From GCA-003244245 sp050699435 (lineage in GTDB: Bacteria > Actinomycetota > Actinomycetes > Mycobacteriales > Pseudonocardiaceae), in the NCBI GenBank assembly GCA_050699435.1, contig JBOHGM010000001.1, positions 124,001 through 188,000 of the forward strand: a stretch of DNA of 64,000 nt, written 5' to 3'. The notes under the pieces were generated by a model. It made no database searches. It was not told the DNA's origin and saw only the letters and a list, made by a program, of their open reading frames with translations. Shown piece by piece: positions 21,056 to 29,875 of this stretch. Positions within the stretch are counted from its first letter, which is position 1, and each line of letters begins with the position of its first letter. Both the position numbers and the translations under genes were made by a program.

Positions 21056-21958
21056 ATGATACCTCGGGGGCTGTTCGTCGGCTTGACCACCCTCGATCTG
21101 GTCCAGCGGGTGCACCGGCAGCCTGGGCTGAACGAGAAAATTGTCGCCCTGCGCTCGGACATCGCCGCTGGGGGACCGGCGGCGACCGCAGCCGTCGCAT
21201 TCCGTGCCCTCGGCGGGCGCAGCGTGCTGCTCTCCGCGCTCGGGCCCGGCCCGATCGGCCGGCTGGCAGCGGGGGAGTTGGCCTCGTGTGGGGTGCAGGT
21301 CGTGGACGGGTGGGCGGCCGGTGCCGACGTCAGCATCTCGGCGATCACCGTGCTGGAAGGCACCGGCGAGCGATCCGTGGTCTCCCGCAATGCCGAAGAC
21401 GTGACCTCCACTGTGCCTGCCGAGTTGGCGGCGCTGGCGCACGACGCGGACGTGGTGCTGATCGACGGGCATCATCCCGATCTGGCGTCGGCCGCCGCGC
21501 GGGCCGGGTGGCAGGCCGGGGTTCCGGTCGTGCTGGACTGCGGCAGCGCCAAACCGGTGTACGCCGACCTCACGCCCTTCGCCGACGCCGCGGTGTGCTC
21601 GGCCGGCTTCACCACCGGAGGCCGTGGGAGTTTCGAGGAGGTCTCCGCTGCACTGCTGGATGCGGGCACCCGCCTGGTGGCGGTCACCGACGGCGGTGCA
21701 CCGGTGCGCTGGCGGACCCGGGAGGCCGCAGGCGCTGTGCAGGTCCCGGCGGTGGACGTCCAGGACACCCTGGGGGCAGGCGACGTGCTGCACGGCGCGG
21801 TCGCTTTCGCTCACGCGCGAGGGGTGGCCGATCCGGCGCGGATCGTGAGCTTCGGCGTCGCGGTGGCCTCGCTGCGGGTGCAGCGAATCGGCCCGCGGGC
21901 CTGGCTGACCGATTCCCGGTTGCCTGGGTTGGTGGAGGCGCCGCACCTCGACCTCTGA
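21056..21958 (+). CDS. PfkB-family carbohydrate/nucleoside kinase
   Basis: 300 residues, ribokinase fold. The N-terminal glycine motif is AAGGPAATAAVAFRALGG, and the PfkB signature with the catalytic aspartate is VDVQDTLGAGDVLHGA (about residues 234-249). Substrate not determined; it is shorter than ribokinase proper and could act on a sugar, nucleoside or a similar polyol. ATG 21056 starts just after a short leader, divergent from the isoaspartyl methyltransferase-like gene. Confidence 0.85.
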   Translation: MIPRGLFVGLTTLDLVQRVHRQPGLNEKIVALRSDIAAGGPAATAAVAFRALGGRSVLLSALGPGPIGRLAAGELASCGVQVVDGWAAGADVSISAITVLEGTGERSVVSRNAEDVTSTVPAELAALAHDADVVLIDGHHPDLASAAARAGWQAGVPVVLDCGSAKPVYADLTPFADAAVCSAGFTTGGRGSFEEVSAALLDAGTRLVAVTDGGAPVRWRTREAAGAVQVPAVDVQDTLGAGDVLHGAVAFAHARGVADPARIVSFGVAVASLRVQRIGPRAWLTDSRLPGLVEAPHLDL

Positions 21959-21982
21959 GGGTCGTCATGGCAGCCCGGTGGG

Positions 21983-22575
21983 TCAGGTCGGCTGGGTGAA
22001 CCGGGCCTGGGCGCGGGCGTGCAGGAGTGCGCGGATGAAATCGGTCGGGTTGTCTACGGTGATCCACAGAGTGGTCAGCGCGGTGTCACTGGGCCAGCCA
22101 TCGACGTCGGGTCGCTGACCGAGTTGCAGGGTCAAAGTCACGTTGATATCCCCGTACGCCATGGTCGCCGCGCGACCTGACTCGTCGATCTTGAACCCGG
22201 AGCGGCCGGAACTGGGCCGGGTAACCAGTCGGGCATCCTTGAGCGCTGCGTAAGGCACCAGCACCTCGGTGAGGATGCCGTCCCTTAACCGCAACTCGTG
22301 GGCGGTGATCAGGTGGGGGCGGGTTGCGAGAGACGCGTGGAAGCCAACCAGCCAGGCAAGCCCGTACAGGTGGGCGACCAGTGCGACCCACGGCTAGGCG
22401 GTGTGGGGAACGACGATGGCCAGGAAAACTTCGACGGCCGCTCCCTCGACGAAGACCAGCGTGAACATCGTCCAGGTGAGGGTGCGCAATCCACGGTGGT
22501 AACTGAATGCCGTGGGTGCTCGGCCCTCATGGCGTCCGGTCAGCCACCGCGCCAGGCGGGCCCAGAATACACCTG
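21983..22575 (-). pseudogene. Membrane PH-like domain protein interrupted by an amber stop
   Basis: Reading the minus strand from about 22575 gives one continuous frame (RLARWLTGRHEG, then FTLVFVEGAAVEVFLAIVVPHTA), broken only by a TAG at 22394-22396. The frame then continues with a second membrane helix (ALVAHLYGLAWLVGFHA) and the soluble domain LRDGILTEVLVPYAALKDA to 21983. No in-frame start codon is evident near 22575, so the N terminus may also be lost. The domain order of two membrane helices plus a PH-like barrel is common in actinomycete unknown proteins. Confidence 0.6.
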
Positions 22576-22631
22576 GTATCTGACATAATGTGCATTATCG
22601 GATCGGCGGTGGTCGTTGGCCCCGGTGCCGG

Positions 22632-23084
22632 TCACCGGGCCCGCTTCCTTGCGGTGTGCCCGGTGATCGGGACGACCTGGGTGGTGCTCGGTGGCGTAGG
22701 CGGATGCTCCGGGGGTGGCGCGCCGCCGGCGGTGGAGAACGAGGGGTCCAGCTGCTTGACGGCCTCGAGGTCCTGCGGGGTGAGGTTGTGGCTCTTAAAC
22801 CAGGTGGCCTGCTCGAGGAACCCCTGGCGCCGACGGTACGCGGTGCGTTCCTTCCGGCGCTCGCAGGCGGTCGTGGTGAGCTCCTCGATGGCCTTGGCGA
22901 TCGCCTTGATCACCGAGTCGAGGCCGAGCGTGTCGCGGCGGGCGAGGGTGACTAGCACGATGATCAAACCGCTGATCGCCATGGCCCACGGGACGTGTGG
23001 GCCGAACGCGGCCGCTATGGCGTCGGCGGCCGTGGACACGGCTCGCGTCCATCCGGGCGGGGTATGTCGGACAACATGGCTCAC
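22632..23084 (-). CDS. Small membrane protein, hypothetical
   Basis: 150 residues from GTG 23084, with AAGGGA shortly upstream. One transmembrane helix (VPWAMAISGLIIVLVTLA, about 32-49) is followed by a basic helical region (ERRKERTAYRRRQGFLEQ) and a proline-rich tail. I do not recognise a family. It is divergent from the XRE/phosphoesterase/NACHT-like gene, sharing a 155-bp intergenic region, so the two may be co-regulated. Confidence 0.55.
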   Translation of the reverse strand: MSHVVRHTPPGWTRAVSTAADAIAAAFGPHVPWAMAISGLIIVLVTLARRDTLGLDSVIKAIAKAIEELTTTACERRKERTAYRRRQGFLEQATWFKSHNLTPQDLEAVKQLDPSFSTAGGAPPPEHPPTPPSTTQVVPITGHTARKRAR

Positions 23085-23151
23085 CGTCCCTTGCGGGTGG
23101 TTGGGATGTGGCGCGCTGAGCCGAATCTACGCTGAATCGGAGCACACAAGG

Positions 23152-23172
23152 CTGTAGACTGTTCCTATACAG
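23152..23172. promoter_or_regulatory. Possible operator in divergent intergenic region
   Basis: CTGTA (23152-23156) and TACAG (23168-23172) form an inverted repeat with an 11-base spacer. It lies between the divergent genes starting at 23084 and 23240. The second gene encodes an XRE-type HTH at its N terminus, which could bind here and control its own promoter (inference). Short repeats of this size arise by chance. Confidence 0.25.
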
Positions 23173-23239
23173 AGCAGCATACCAGCGGGGAGCGGCGACT
23201 GCTCCTTGTCGGAACTAGCGGAGTGCGTGAGGAGTCGAC

Positions 23240-25627
23240 ATGAGGCGAGCAACCGGACTAGCAGCCGAGCGGGTGCGTCGCCTGCGCATCCAGCATGGGT
23301 GGTCGGCTCGCCAGCTTGCCGAGGAGTGTGCGCGGGCTGGGCTCCACACGCTCACCAGAAGCACCATCGCCAAGATCGAGTCGGGGGTACGGAAGTCGAT
23401 CACTGCGGAGGAGGTTGAGGTGCTCGCCCGGGTTCTCGGCACAACGCCCACCAACCTGTTGTCGCCATCTCTGGACAACGGACACGTTGCCTCGCTGACC
23501 GTGCTCCACCTGTCCGACGTCCAGTTCGGCCGGGACCACCTGTTCGGCGGCCACGGCCGGGTCAGCGCCGACCGCGACCGTGATGTGCTGTTCGGCCGGC
23601 TGCAGGGGGATCTTGAGCAGCTGGCCGACGACCCGGGGCTGTGGCCCGATCTGCTGGTGGTCACCGGGGGGCTCACCGCGTCCGGCGGAGTGCATGAGTT
23701 CGGCCAGGCCAAGGAGTTCCTGACCGGCCTCGCGGAGCAGCTCGATCTCGAACGGCGCCGGATCGTGGTCGTTCCGGGCGACCACGACGTGAGCCGATCG
23801 GCCTGCCGGGCTTACTTCCTCCAGTGTGAGGCGGACGAGGTTGACCCGCAGTCGCCCTACCGGCAGAAGTGGGACCACTTCCTCCGGCTGCTGCGTGACC
23901 TGCACGGAGCAGATGGTGAGATCGTGACCTTCGACGCCGAGCGGCAGTGGACCCTGTTGGAGGTTCCTGACCTGCGAGTGGTAGTGGCCGGGCTGAATTC
24001 AACGATCGCCGACAGCCACCGCGGCGAGGACCATTACGGTCTCGTAGGCGAGGAGCAGGCACTCTGGTTCGCCGATCGGCTAGCCCAGTATCAGGACAAG
24101 GGCTGGCTCCGTATCGGTGCGGTGCACCACAATCCGGTTCGGGCCGCCATGCTTGACGACCAGGAACGCCTCCGTGACGTCGACGCTGTCGACCGGCTGC
24201 TCGGGCAGCGGCTGAACCTGCTGCTGCACGGCCACGGTGCCGGTGTCCATTACTTGAGTTCCGGGCTTACGGCGCTGGGTACCGGTACCGCCGCTGCGGC
24301 CCATCCGCAATCGACCACGGCCCCCAACCGCTACCAGCTGCTGCGGATTACGGGAGACGGACTCACCCGGTGGGCGCGCAGTTATGACCAGGCCAGCCAG
24401 CGGTGGATCGCCGACACGGGGATGACACCGGCGGGCAGCTGGCCGGAACGGATCTCCCGACCGTGGCGCGCGGCCGGCACGACGTTCCCGGCACCCAGCC
24501 GGCCGGAACCGGTGCCCACCACAGAGCGCACTGACCGCGGCACCGCCACACAAGCCGGCTCGGTATCGCTGGAGCCAGACCTGAATGACCCAAGGAGCGT
24601 GCTGCTGCACCGGATGGCCGCGATATGCGCCGCGCGCCACCCGGATGCGGCGATCCGCAGGTATCCGGGTAATCCACCGTATCTGCTGGTCACGTTCGTG
24701 GATGACGGCTTCACACCGCAGCTGCGGTTGGGTGTTTGCGTGGGCGACCCGACCTGCGAGGATGTCGATGCGTTCCTTTCCGGGGCGTATGCGACCGATC
24801 CAGGGATCACCTCGGAGCTGGTCTATCAGGGCGGGCGCTCCAGCAGTGACCTGGAGAATTATGCCCGGAGCCGCGGGGTGCGGTTGCGCAGCCTCATCGA
24901 GTTCCAGGGACTACTTGACCTGCGCGGCTACGTGGCCTGGCAGGCCAAGCGACTGGCAGCCTCCCCGAACTACTCCTCGGGACGTTCCGTGCCGCAGCGC
25001 TACCGGATGATCGACAGCGAAGTTGGAGACACGCTCCAGGATCTTCCTGGCGCAGTACTCCGGTGGCTGCGCTCAGACGATATGCAGTTCATCATACTGC
25101 TCGGTGACGTTGCAGAGGACAAGACCTTCCTGCTCCATGAGCTGGTCCGGCAGCTGCCCAAGGAGATACCAGATTTGCTGCCAGTGCTGATAGATTTGCC
25201 GGCCCGGGACAAGATGCCCTCGCTCGACGAGCTGGTCGGCCGGCACCTCCTCGCTCACGGACAAGGCGAGGGATTCACCCCCGAGAAGTTCCACTACTTG
25301 CTCACCACGGGCCGGGTCGTCCTGCTGCTCGACGGATTCAACGAGCTGATCCAATCCGTCAAAGGGCAAGGTGGTGCCCGGACCCACGGCGCCCCGGCCC
25401 AGTACCGGCTATCCGATGACCTCATAACGCTCATGGGTGCGGCCGTGGGCAAAGCCAAGATAGTAATGACTGGTCGCGCTTCATCCAGCTCCACGCCCCA
25501 GATCCGTGAGCTGATAGGTCCGCTATCTGGATACCGGCTTGTGCAGATCGAGCACCAGCCGCAAAGACGTCCCGACGACAAACCCGCCGGAACGTGGTTC
25601 GCCAGGCCAAAGAAAGAAGGGGCGTAA
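23240..25627 (+). CDS. Composite XRE HTH - phosphoesterase-like - NACHT-like protein
   Basis: 795 residues in one frame. Residues 8-72 are an XRE-type HTH. Residues 87-375 have a calcineurin-like phosphoesterase fold, but its metal motifs are changed: D93-V-Q95 for DxH, GG (143-144) for GD, GDHD (180-183) for GNHD and GHG (331-333) for GHxH. Residues 450-590 form an N-terminal domain usual for actinobacterial NACHT proteins. Residues 600-750 are NACHT-like: the P-loop reads GDVAEDKT (622-629), lacking the glycine before lysine, and the Walker B is LLLDGFNEL (695-703). The protein stops soon after R746 without the expected winged-helix and repeat domains. STAND NTPases of this type often serve in phage defence. 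Whether this one is functional, a dead regulator or a truncated relic is open. Confidence 0.8.
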   Translation: MRRATGLAAERVRRLRIQHGWSARQLAEECARAGLHTLTRSTIAKIESGVRKSITAEEVEVLARVLGTTPTNLLSPSLDNGHVASLTVLHLSDVQFGRDHLFGGHGRVSADRDRDVLFGRLQGDLEQLADDPGLWPDLLVVTGGLTASGGVHEFGQAKEFLTGLAEQLDLERRRIVVVPGDHDVSRSACRAYFLQCEADEVDPQSPYRQKWDHFLRLLRDLHGADGEIVTFDAERQWTLLEVPDLRVVVAGLNSTIADSHRGEDHYGLVGEEQALWFADRLAQYQDKGWLRIGAVHHNPVRAAMLDDQERLRDVDAVDRLLGQRLNLLLHGHGAGVHYLSSGLTALGTGTAAAAHPQSTTAPNRYQLLRITGDGLTRWARSYDQASQRWIADTGMTPAGSWPERISRPWRAAGTTFPAPSRPEPVPTTERTDRGTATQAGSVSLEPDLNDPRSVLLHRMAAICAARHPDAAIRRYPGNPPYLLVTFVDDGFTPQLRLGVCVGDPTCEDVDAFLSGAYATDPGITSELVYQGGRSSSDLENYARSRGVRLRSLIEFQGLLDLRGYVAWQAKRLAASPNYSSGRSVPQRYRMIDSEVGDTLQDLPGAVLRWLRSDDMQFIILLGDVAEDKTFLLHELVRQLPKEIPDLLPVLIDLPARDKMPSLDELVGRHLLAHGQGEGFTPEKFHYLLTTGRVVLLLDGFNELIQSVKGQGGARTHGAPAQYRLSDDLITLMGAAVGKAKIVMTGRASSSSTPQIRELIGPLSGYRLVQIEHQPQRRPDDKPAGTWFARPKKEGA

Positions 25628-25678
25628 CGGGCTTCGCTCCTCGGATCTTGCGCAGCAGCGCTGCGACCGTCTGCCCCA

Positions 25679-26989
25679 TCATGGCGTGGTGGATGTGCGC
25701 AGCGGCACTCCTCGGATGGAGGCGTCTAGCACGGTAACGGTGTGCGCCATCGCGAGGCGCTCACCCGCGCCGAGCTGCTGCGTGCTGGCCGCGATCTGCA
25801 TCAGGCACCCGGGGTTGGCGGTGACCAGCACCGAGGCCCCGGTGGCCAGCACGTTGCGGGCCTTGCGCTCCCCCAGTTCGGTGGCGGGCTCGGGGTGCAG
25901 CAGGTTGTAGACACCTGCCGAGCCACAGCACAGGTCGGCCTCGGCGATCTCGGTCAGCGCCAGCCCGGGGATGGCGCGCAGTAGCTCCCGGGGCTGAGTC
26001 CGGATGCCCTGGGCGTGGCCGAGGTGGCAGGCGTCGTGGTAGGCGATCGTGACGTCCAGCCGGTGACGCGGTGCGACCGGGCCCAGCTCGACGAGCAGTT
26101 CGGCCACATCGCGGGTCCGTTCGACGAAGGCGGCCGCCCGCTGCGCGTAGCCGGGATCGTCGCGCAGCAGGTGCGCATACTCCTTCATCGCCGATCCGCA
26201 CCCGGCGGCGTTGACCGCCACATAGTCCACCCCGGCGGCCTCGAACTGGTCGATCAGCGCCCGGGCGAAGGAGATCGCCTCGTGCTCGCGGCCCATATGC
26301 TGCGAGAGCGCCCCGCAGCAACCCTGCCCGGGCGGGATCACCACGTCGCAGCCCTCCGCGGCGAGTACCCGCGCGGTGGCGGCGTTGACGTCGGGGAAGA
26401 ACGCGTCCTGCACGCAGCCGGTGAGCATGCCGACCACTGCGCGGCGAGGGCCCGATGCGGGCACCCGGTCAGCGAGCTTCTCTCGCCGGGTGAGCTGCGG
26501 GGTCAGCGACTCCAGCACCCGCAGTGTCGCAGGCAGCCGCGCCAGCAGCCCGGTGCGGCGCAGCAGCCGGTCCAACCCGCTGCGCTGGTAGAGCGCCAGC
26601 GGACCGCGCAGCACCCGGAGCCGCTTCGAGTGGGGGAACAGCCGGAAGATCGCCTCGTGGAGCAGCTTCTCCCGGCGGGGCCGGGAGTGGCGGCGCTCCA
26701 CCTGCGCGCGGGTATCGGCGAGCAGCGGGCCATACTGGACCCCGGAGGGGCAGGCCGTCACACAGGCCATGCAGCCCAGACAAGCGTCGAAGTGCCCGAC
26801 CATCGACTCCGAGAGCGGCTCCCCCTCCAGCCCGGTCTTCATCAGGTGGATGCGACCCCGCGGGGAGTCCATCTCCTCCCCCCACAGCACGTAGGTCGGG
26901 CAGGAGGGCAGGCAGAACCCGCAGTGCACGCAGTCCTCGATCAGTTCCCGCTGCGGTGGATGGTGATCATCGAAGGCGCCCTCACCCAT
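25679..26989 (-). CDS. glcF: Glycolate oxidase iron-sulfur subunit
   Basis: 436 residues. Two ferredoxin-type 4Fe-4S motifs are visible: CVHCGFCLPSCP (about 17-28) and CLGCMACVTACP (about 69-80). Two cysteine-rich CCG domains follow, for example DLCCGSAGVYNLL near the end. GlcF passes electrons from the flavin subunits GlcD/GlcE towards the membrane quinone pool during oxidation of glycolate or D-lactate-like 2-hydroxy acids. Its ATG abuts the glcE stop directly, giving a compact glcD-glcE-glcF operon. Confidence 0.9.
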   Translation of the reverse strand: MGEGAFDDHHPPQRELIEDCVHCGFCLPSCPTYVLWGEEMDSPRGRIHLMKTGLEGEPLSESMVGHFDACLGCMACVTACPSGVQYGPLLADTRAQVERRHSRPRREKLLHEAIFRLFPHSKRLRVLRGPLALYQRSGLDRLLRRTGLLARLPATLRVLESLTPQLTRREKLADRVPASGPRRAVVGMLTGCVQDAFFPDVNAATARVLAAEGCDVVIPPGQGCCGALSQHMGREHEAISFARALIDQFEAAGVDYVAVNAAGCGSAMKEYAHLLRDDPGYAQRAAAFVERTRDVAELLVELGPVAPRHRLDVTIAYHDACHLGHAQGIRTQPRELLRAIPGLALTEIAEADLCCGSAGVYNLLHPEPATELGERKARNVLATGASVLVTANPGCLMQIAASTQQLGAGERLAMAHTVTVLDASIRGVPLRTSTTP

Positions 26990-28204
26990 TCAGATCCCTC
27001 CTACGAACCGGCCCGGGGCCAGCCGATTCCCCGGATCGAACTCATCCTTGAGCCGGCGCATCAACGTCAACGCGGGCACCGGCCCCCACACGTCAAGACC
27101 GGCTTTGCGCCACGGCGGCGCGCAGCGCAGCACCGCACTGCCGCCGCGGCGGGCCGCGATCCGGCGCAGCTCGGCCAGCTCGGTTCCGACCTGGTCACCG
27201 TCATCCAGGCCGACGGCCAGCACCCCGGCCCCGGCCGAGCCACGCAGCGCACCGGGAGCAGCGGCCAGCAGATCGGCCAGCCCGCTGGGTTCGCAGCTGA
27301 GCACTACACCCGGACCCTTCGGTAGGTACGGCGGCCTGCCCCACCATCCTGGTGGCACTGGGGCGATGCTGGCCGGCGTCCCGGCCGCGCGGCTGAGCAG
27401 ACCCGCGACCTCCTCGGCCCGTGCCCCGATGCCCTCGGCGACACCCTCCAGGGCGACACCGACGGCGACCGGCCCCCCCGGTACGGGCCGGTCCACCTCC
27501 AGGGCCACCGGCTCGTGCTGCGAGCTGCGGACCGCCGCGACGGCGTCCGCGGCGCGCGTGGCGTCGGGGGCCGCCGCGGTGACCCACCGGCTGGTGTCGG
27601 GCAACGGGTGCAGCCGGAACACCGCCTCGGTGATGACGCCGAGGGTGCCCAGCGAACCGGTGTAGAGCTTGGCCAGGTCGTAGCCGGCGACGTTCTTCAC
27701 CACGGTCCCGCCGGCTTTCGTGACGCTACCGTCGGCGAGCACCACGGTGATGCCGATGATCAGATCGCGCACCGCCCCGTACCGGTACCGCAGCGGACCG
27801 GATGCGGCGGTGGCGATGGTGCCGCCGACGGTGCCGCTCCCGTCCAGCGCCAGTCGCTGCCGGTAAGTGGCGAGCGCGCGCTGCAGATCAACCAGGGCCA
27901 GACCGGCCTGGGCGGTGACTACCAGATCGCCCGCCACGTGCGCGAGCACCGCGTTCATCCTGCTGGTGTCCAGGATCAGGTCCAGCTCTCGGGGCGCGGC
28001 TCCCCAGCCCAGCCGGGTGCCGGTGCCTCGGGCGACCACTCGCAGCCCAAGCCCGGCAGCCGCACGCAGTACTGCGGAGACCTCCTCGGTACTGGCGGGC
28101 CGGGCCACCCAGCGCGCCGGGACCCCGTCGACGACGTCGTCCACACCGGCCTCGGTCACCTCAGCGCAGGCCGCGCGGAGCCCGTCGAGGGTCGGGGCGG
28201 CCAT
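26990..28204 (-). CDS. glcE: Glycolate oxidase FAD-binding subunit
   Basis: 404 residues from ATG 28204, which overlaps the glcD stop; the longer frame to 28450 is inside glcD. FAD-binding type 4 (PCMH) domain: VVARGTGTRLGWG, then DGSGTVGGTIATAASGPLRYRYGAVRD and GYDLAKLYTGSLGTLG. It is a shortened paralogue of GlcD and forms the heteromeric glycolate oxidase with GlcD and GlcF. Confidence 0.88.
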   Translation of the reverse strand: MAAPTLDGLRAACAEVTEAGVDDVVDGVPARWVARPASTEEVSAVLRAAAGLGLRVVARGTGTRLGWGAAPRELDLILDTSRMNAVLAHVAGDLVVTAQAGLALVDLQRALATYRQRLALDGSGTVGGTIATAASGPLRYRYGAVRDLIIGITVVLADGSVTKAGGTVVKNVAGYDLAKLYTGSLGTLGVITEAVFRLHPLPDTSRWVTAAAPDATRAADAVAAVRSSQHEPVALEVDRPVPGGPVAVGVALEGVAEGIGARAEEVAGLLSRAAGTPASIAPVPPGWWGRPPYLPKGPGVVLSCEPSGLADLLAAAPGALRGSAGAGVLAVGLDDGDQVGTELAELRRIAARRGGSAVLRCAPPWRKAGLDVWGPVPALTLMRRLKDEFDPGNRLAPGRFVGGI

Positions 28205-29682
28205 CAGAACTGCTCCGCCAGACCCGCGGCCTGCAGGGGATGCACGCCCTTGTGCTTGCCGGGCACTTCGCCGCACAGCCGGGGGGTGGGGAACACCTTG
28301 CCGGGGTTGCACACCCCGGCCGGGTCGAACGCGCAGCGCAGCCGTTGCATGGTGTCCAGGTCCTCGGCGGTGAACATCCGCGGCATGTACTGCGACTTGT
28401 CCGTGCCGATGCCGTGCTCCCCGGTGATCGAGCCGCCGTACGCGATACACAGGTCGAGGATGGCGCCGGAGAGCTCCTCCGCGGCCTGCGCCTCGCCCGG
28501 CTTCGCCGCATCGAAGAGCACCAGCGGATGCAGGTTGCCGTCGCCGGCGTGGAACACGTTGGCCACCCGTACGCCGGCGCCGCTGGCCAGCTCGGCAATT
28601 TTGCGGAGCACCTCGGGCAACACCGTTCGGGGGATCACCCCGTCCTGGACGATGTAGTCCGGGCTGATCCGGCCGACTGCAGCGAACGCCGACTTGCGGC
28701 CCTTCCAGAACAGCGCTCGCTGGGCGTCATCCCGGGCCACCCGGATCTCGAAGGCGCCCGCATCGGTGCAGTGCCGCTGCACCGCGGCGAAGGTGTGCTC
28801 CACCTCGGCGGCCGGGCCGTCCAGTTCCACCACCAGCACGGCGCCTGCGCCTTCGGGATAACCGCAGTGCACTGCGGCCTCGGCAGCCTCGATGGCCAGC
28901 GCGTCCATCATCTCGATCGCGGCGGGCGTGACTCCGTCGGCGATGATCTGCGACACCGCGCTGCCCGCCTCGTCCACGCCGGGGAATGCGGCCAGCAGGC
29001 AGCGCACCGACTCCGGGGCCCGCAGCAGCCGCACCACGATCTTCGTGGCGATCCCGAGGGTACCCTCGCTGCCGATGAACGCACCGAGCAGGTCGTAGCC
29101 GGGCGTGTCCCGGGTGGTGCCGCCGAGCCAGACCAGCTCCCCGTCCGGGGTGACCACCTCGACACCGAGCACATGGTGGGTGGTGAACCCGTACTTCAGG
29201 CAGTGCGCACCGCCGGAGTTCTCCGCGACGTTGCCGCCCACCGAGCACACCTGCTGGCTGGACGGGTCGGGCGCGAAATACCAGCCGTGCGGCGCAGCCG
29301 CCTTCGTGACGTCGAGGTTGATCACCCCTGGCTCCACCACGGCCCGCTCGTTGGCGATGTCGACCTCCAGGATCCGGCGCATCCGGGAGGTCACGATCAG
29401 CACGCCGTCGGCGTGCGGCAGCGCCCCGCCGGACAGTCCCGTCCCGGAGCCGCGGGCCACGAACGGCACTCCGGCCGCGGCGCAGGCCCGGACCACGGCG
29501 GCGATCTGCTCGGCGGACTCCGGCAGCACGACGATCGCCGGTACCACCCGGTGATGGGCCAGCCCGTCGCACTCGTAGGTGCGCAGCCGCTGCCGATCGG
29601 TGATCACCGCGCCCGGCCCGAGTAGCGCAGCGAACTCCGCGGCCAGCAACCCCAGCCCGTTGCCCTCGCGCGTCGTGGTCAT
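28204..29682 (-). CDS. glcD: Glycolate oxidase FAD-linked subunit
   Basis: 492 residues. PCMH-type FAD domain (about 40-220: FVARGSGTGLSGGALP, NVAENSGGAHCLKYGFTTHHV, IGSEGTLGIATKIVV) and an FAD-oxidase C domain with FHAGDGNLHPLVL and TGEHGIGTDK, the usual catalytic histidine regions. Oxidises glycolate to glyoxylate; other 2-hydroxy acids are possible. First gene of the glcDEF operon. The upstream 190 bp would carry the promoter. Confidence 0.92.
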   Translation of the reverse strand: MTTTREGNGLGLLAAEFAALLGPGAVITDRQRLRTYECDGLAHHRVVPAIVVLPESAEQIAAVVRACAAAGVPFVARGSGTGLSGGALPHADGVLIVTSRMRRILEVDIANERAVVEPGVINLDVTKAAAPHGWYFAPDPSSQQVCSVGGNVAENSGGAHCLKYGFTTHHVLGVEVVTPDGELVWLGGTTRDTPGYDLLGAFIGSEGTLGIATKIVVRLLRAPESVRCLLAAFPGVDEAGSAVSQIIADGVTPAAIEMMDALAIEAAEAAVHCGYPEGAGAVLVVELDGPAAEVEHTFAAVQRHCTDAGAFEIRVARDDAQRALFWKGRKSAFAAVGRISPDYIVQDGVIPRTVLPEVLRKIAELASGAGVRVANVFHAGDGNLHPLVLFDAAKPGEAQAAEELSGAILDLCIAYGGSITGEHGIGTDKSQYMPRMFTAEDLDTMQRLRCAFDPAGVCNPGKVFPTPRLCGEVPGKHKGVHPLQAAGLAEQF

Positions 29683-29875
29683 CTCCTACTTCCCTGGTTC
29701 TGCCTCGCCCGATCGGTACATGTCCAGCTTCCCAGACATCCCCAAAGCGTCACACGGATGCCGTGCAGGCTCCAGCGCACACCGGGCTCCGACCCGCGGC
29801 GCCGCGAGTTGAGCTTCCCGGTTGCGGCACCCGAGGTTCGTTGCCCGTTCTTTACGGTGTGTTTGTGATAGCGGG

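Noticed and set aside
26015..28657. Long plus-strand frames across the glc operon
   Set aside because: Antisense to glcF, glcE and glcD, which have full cofactor motifs.
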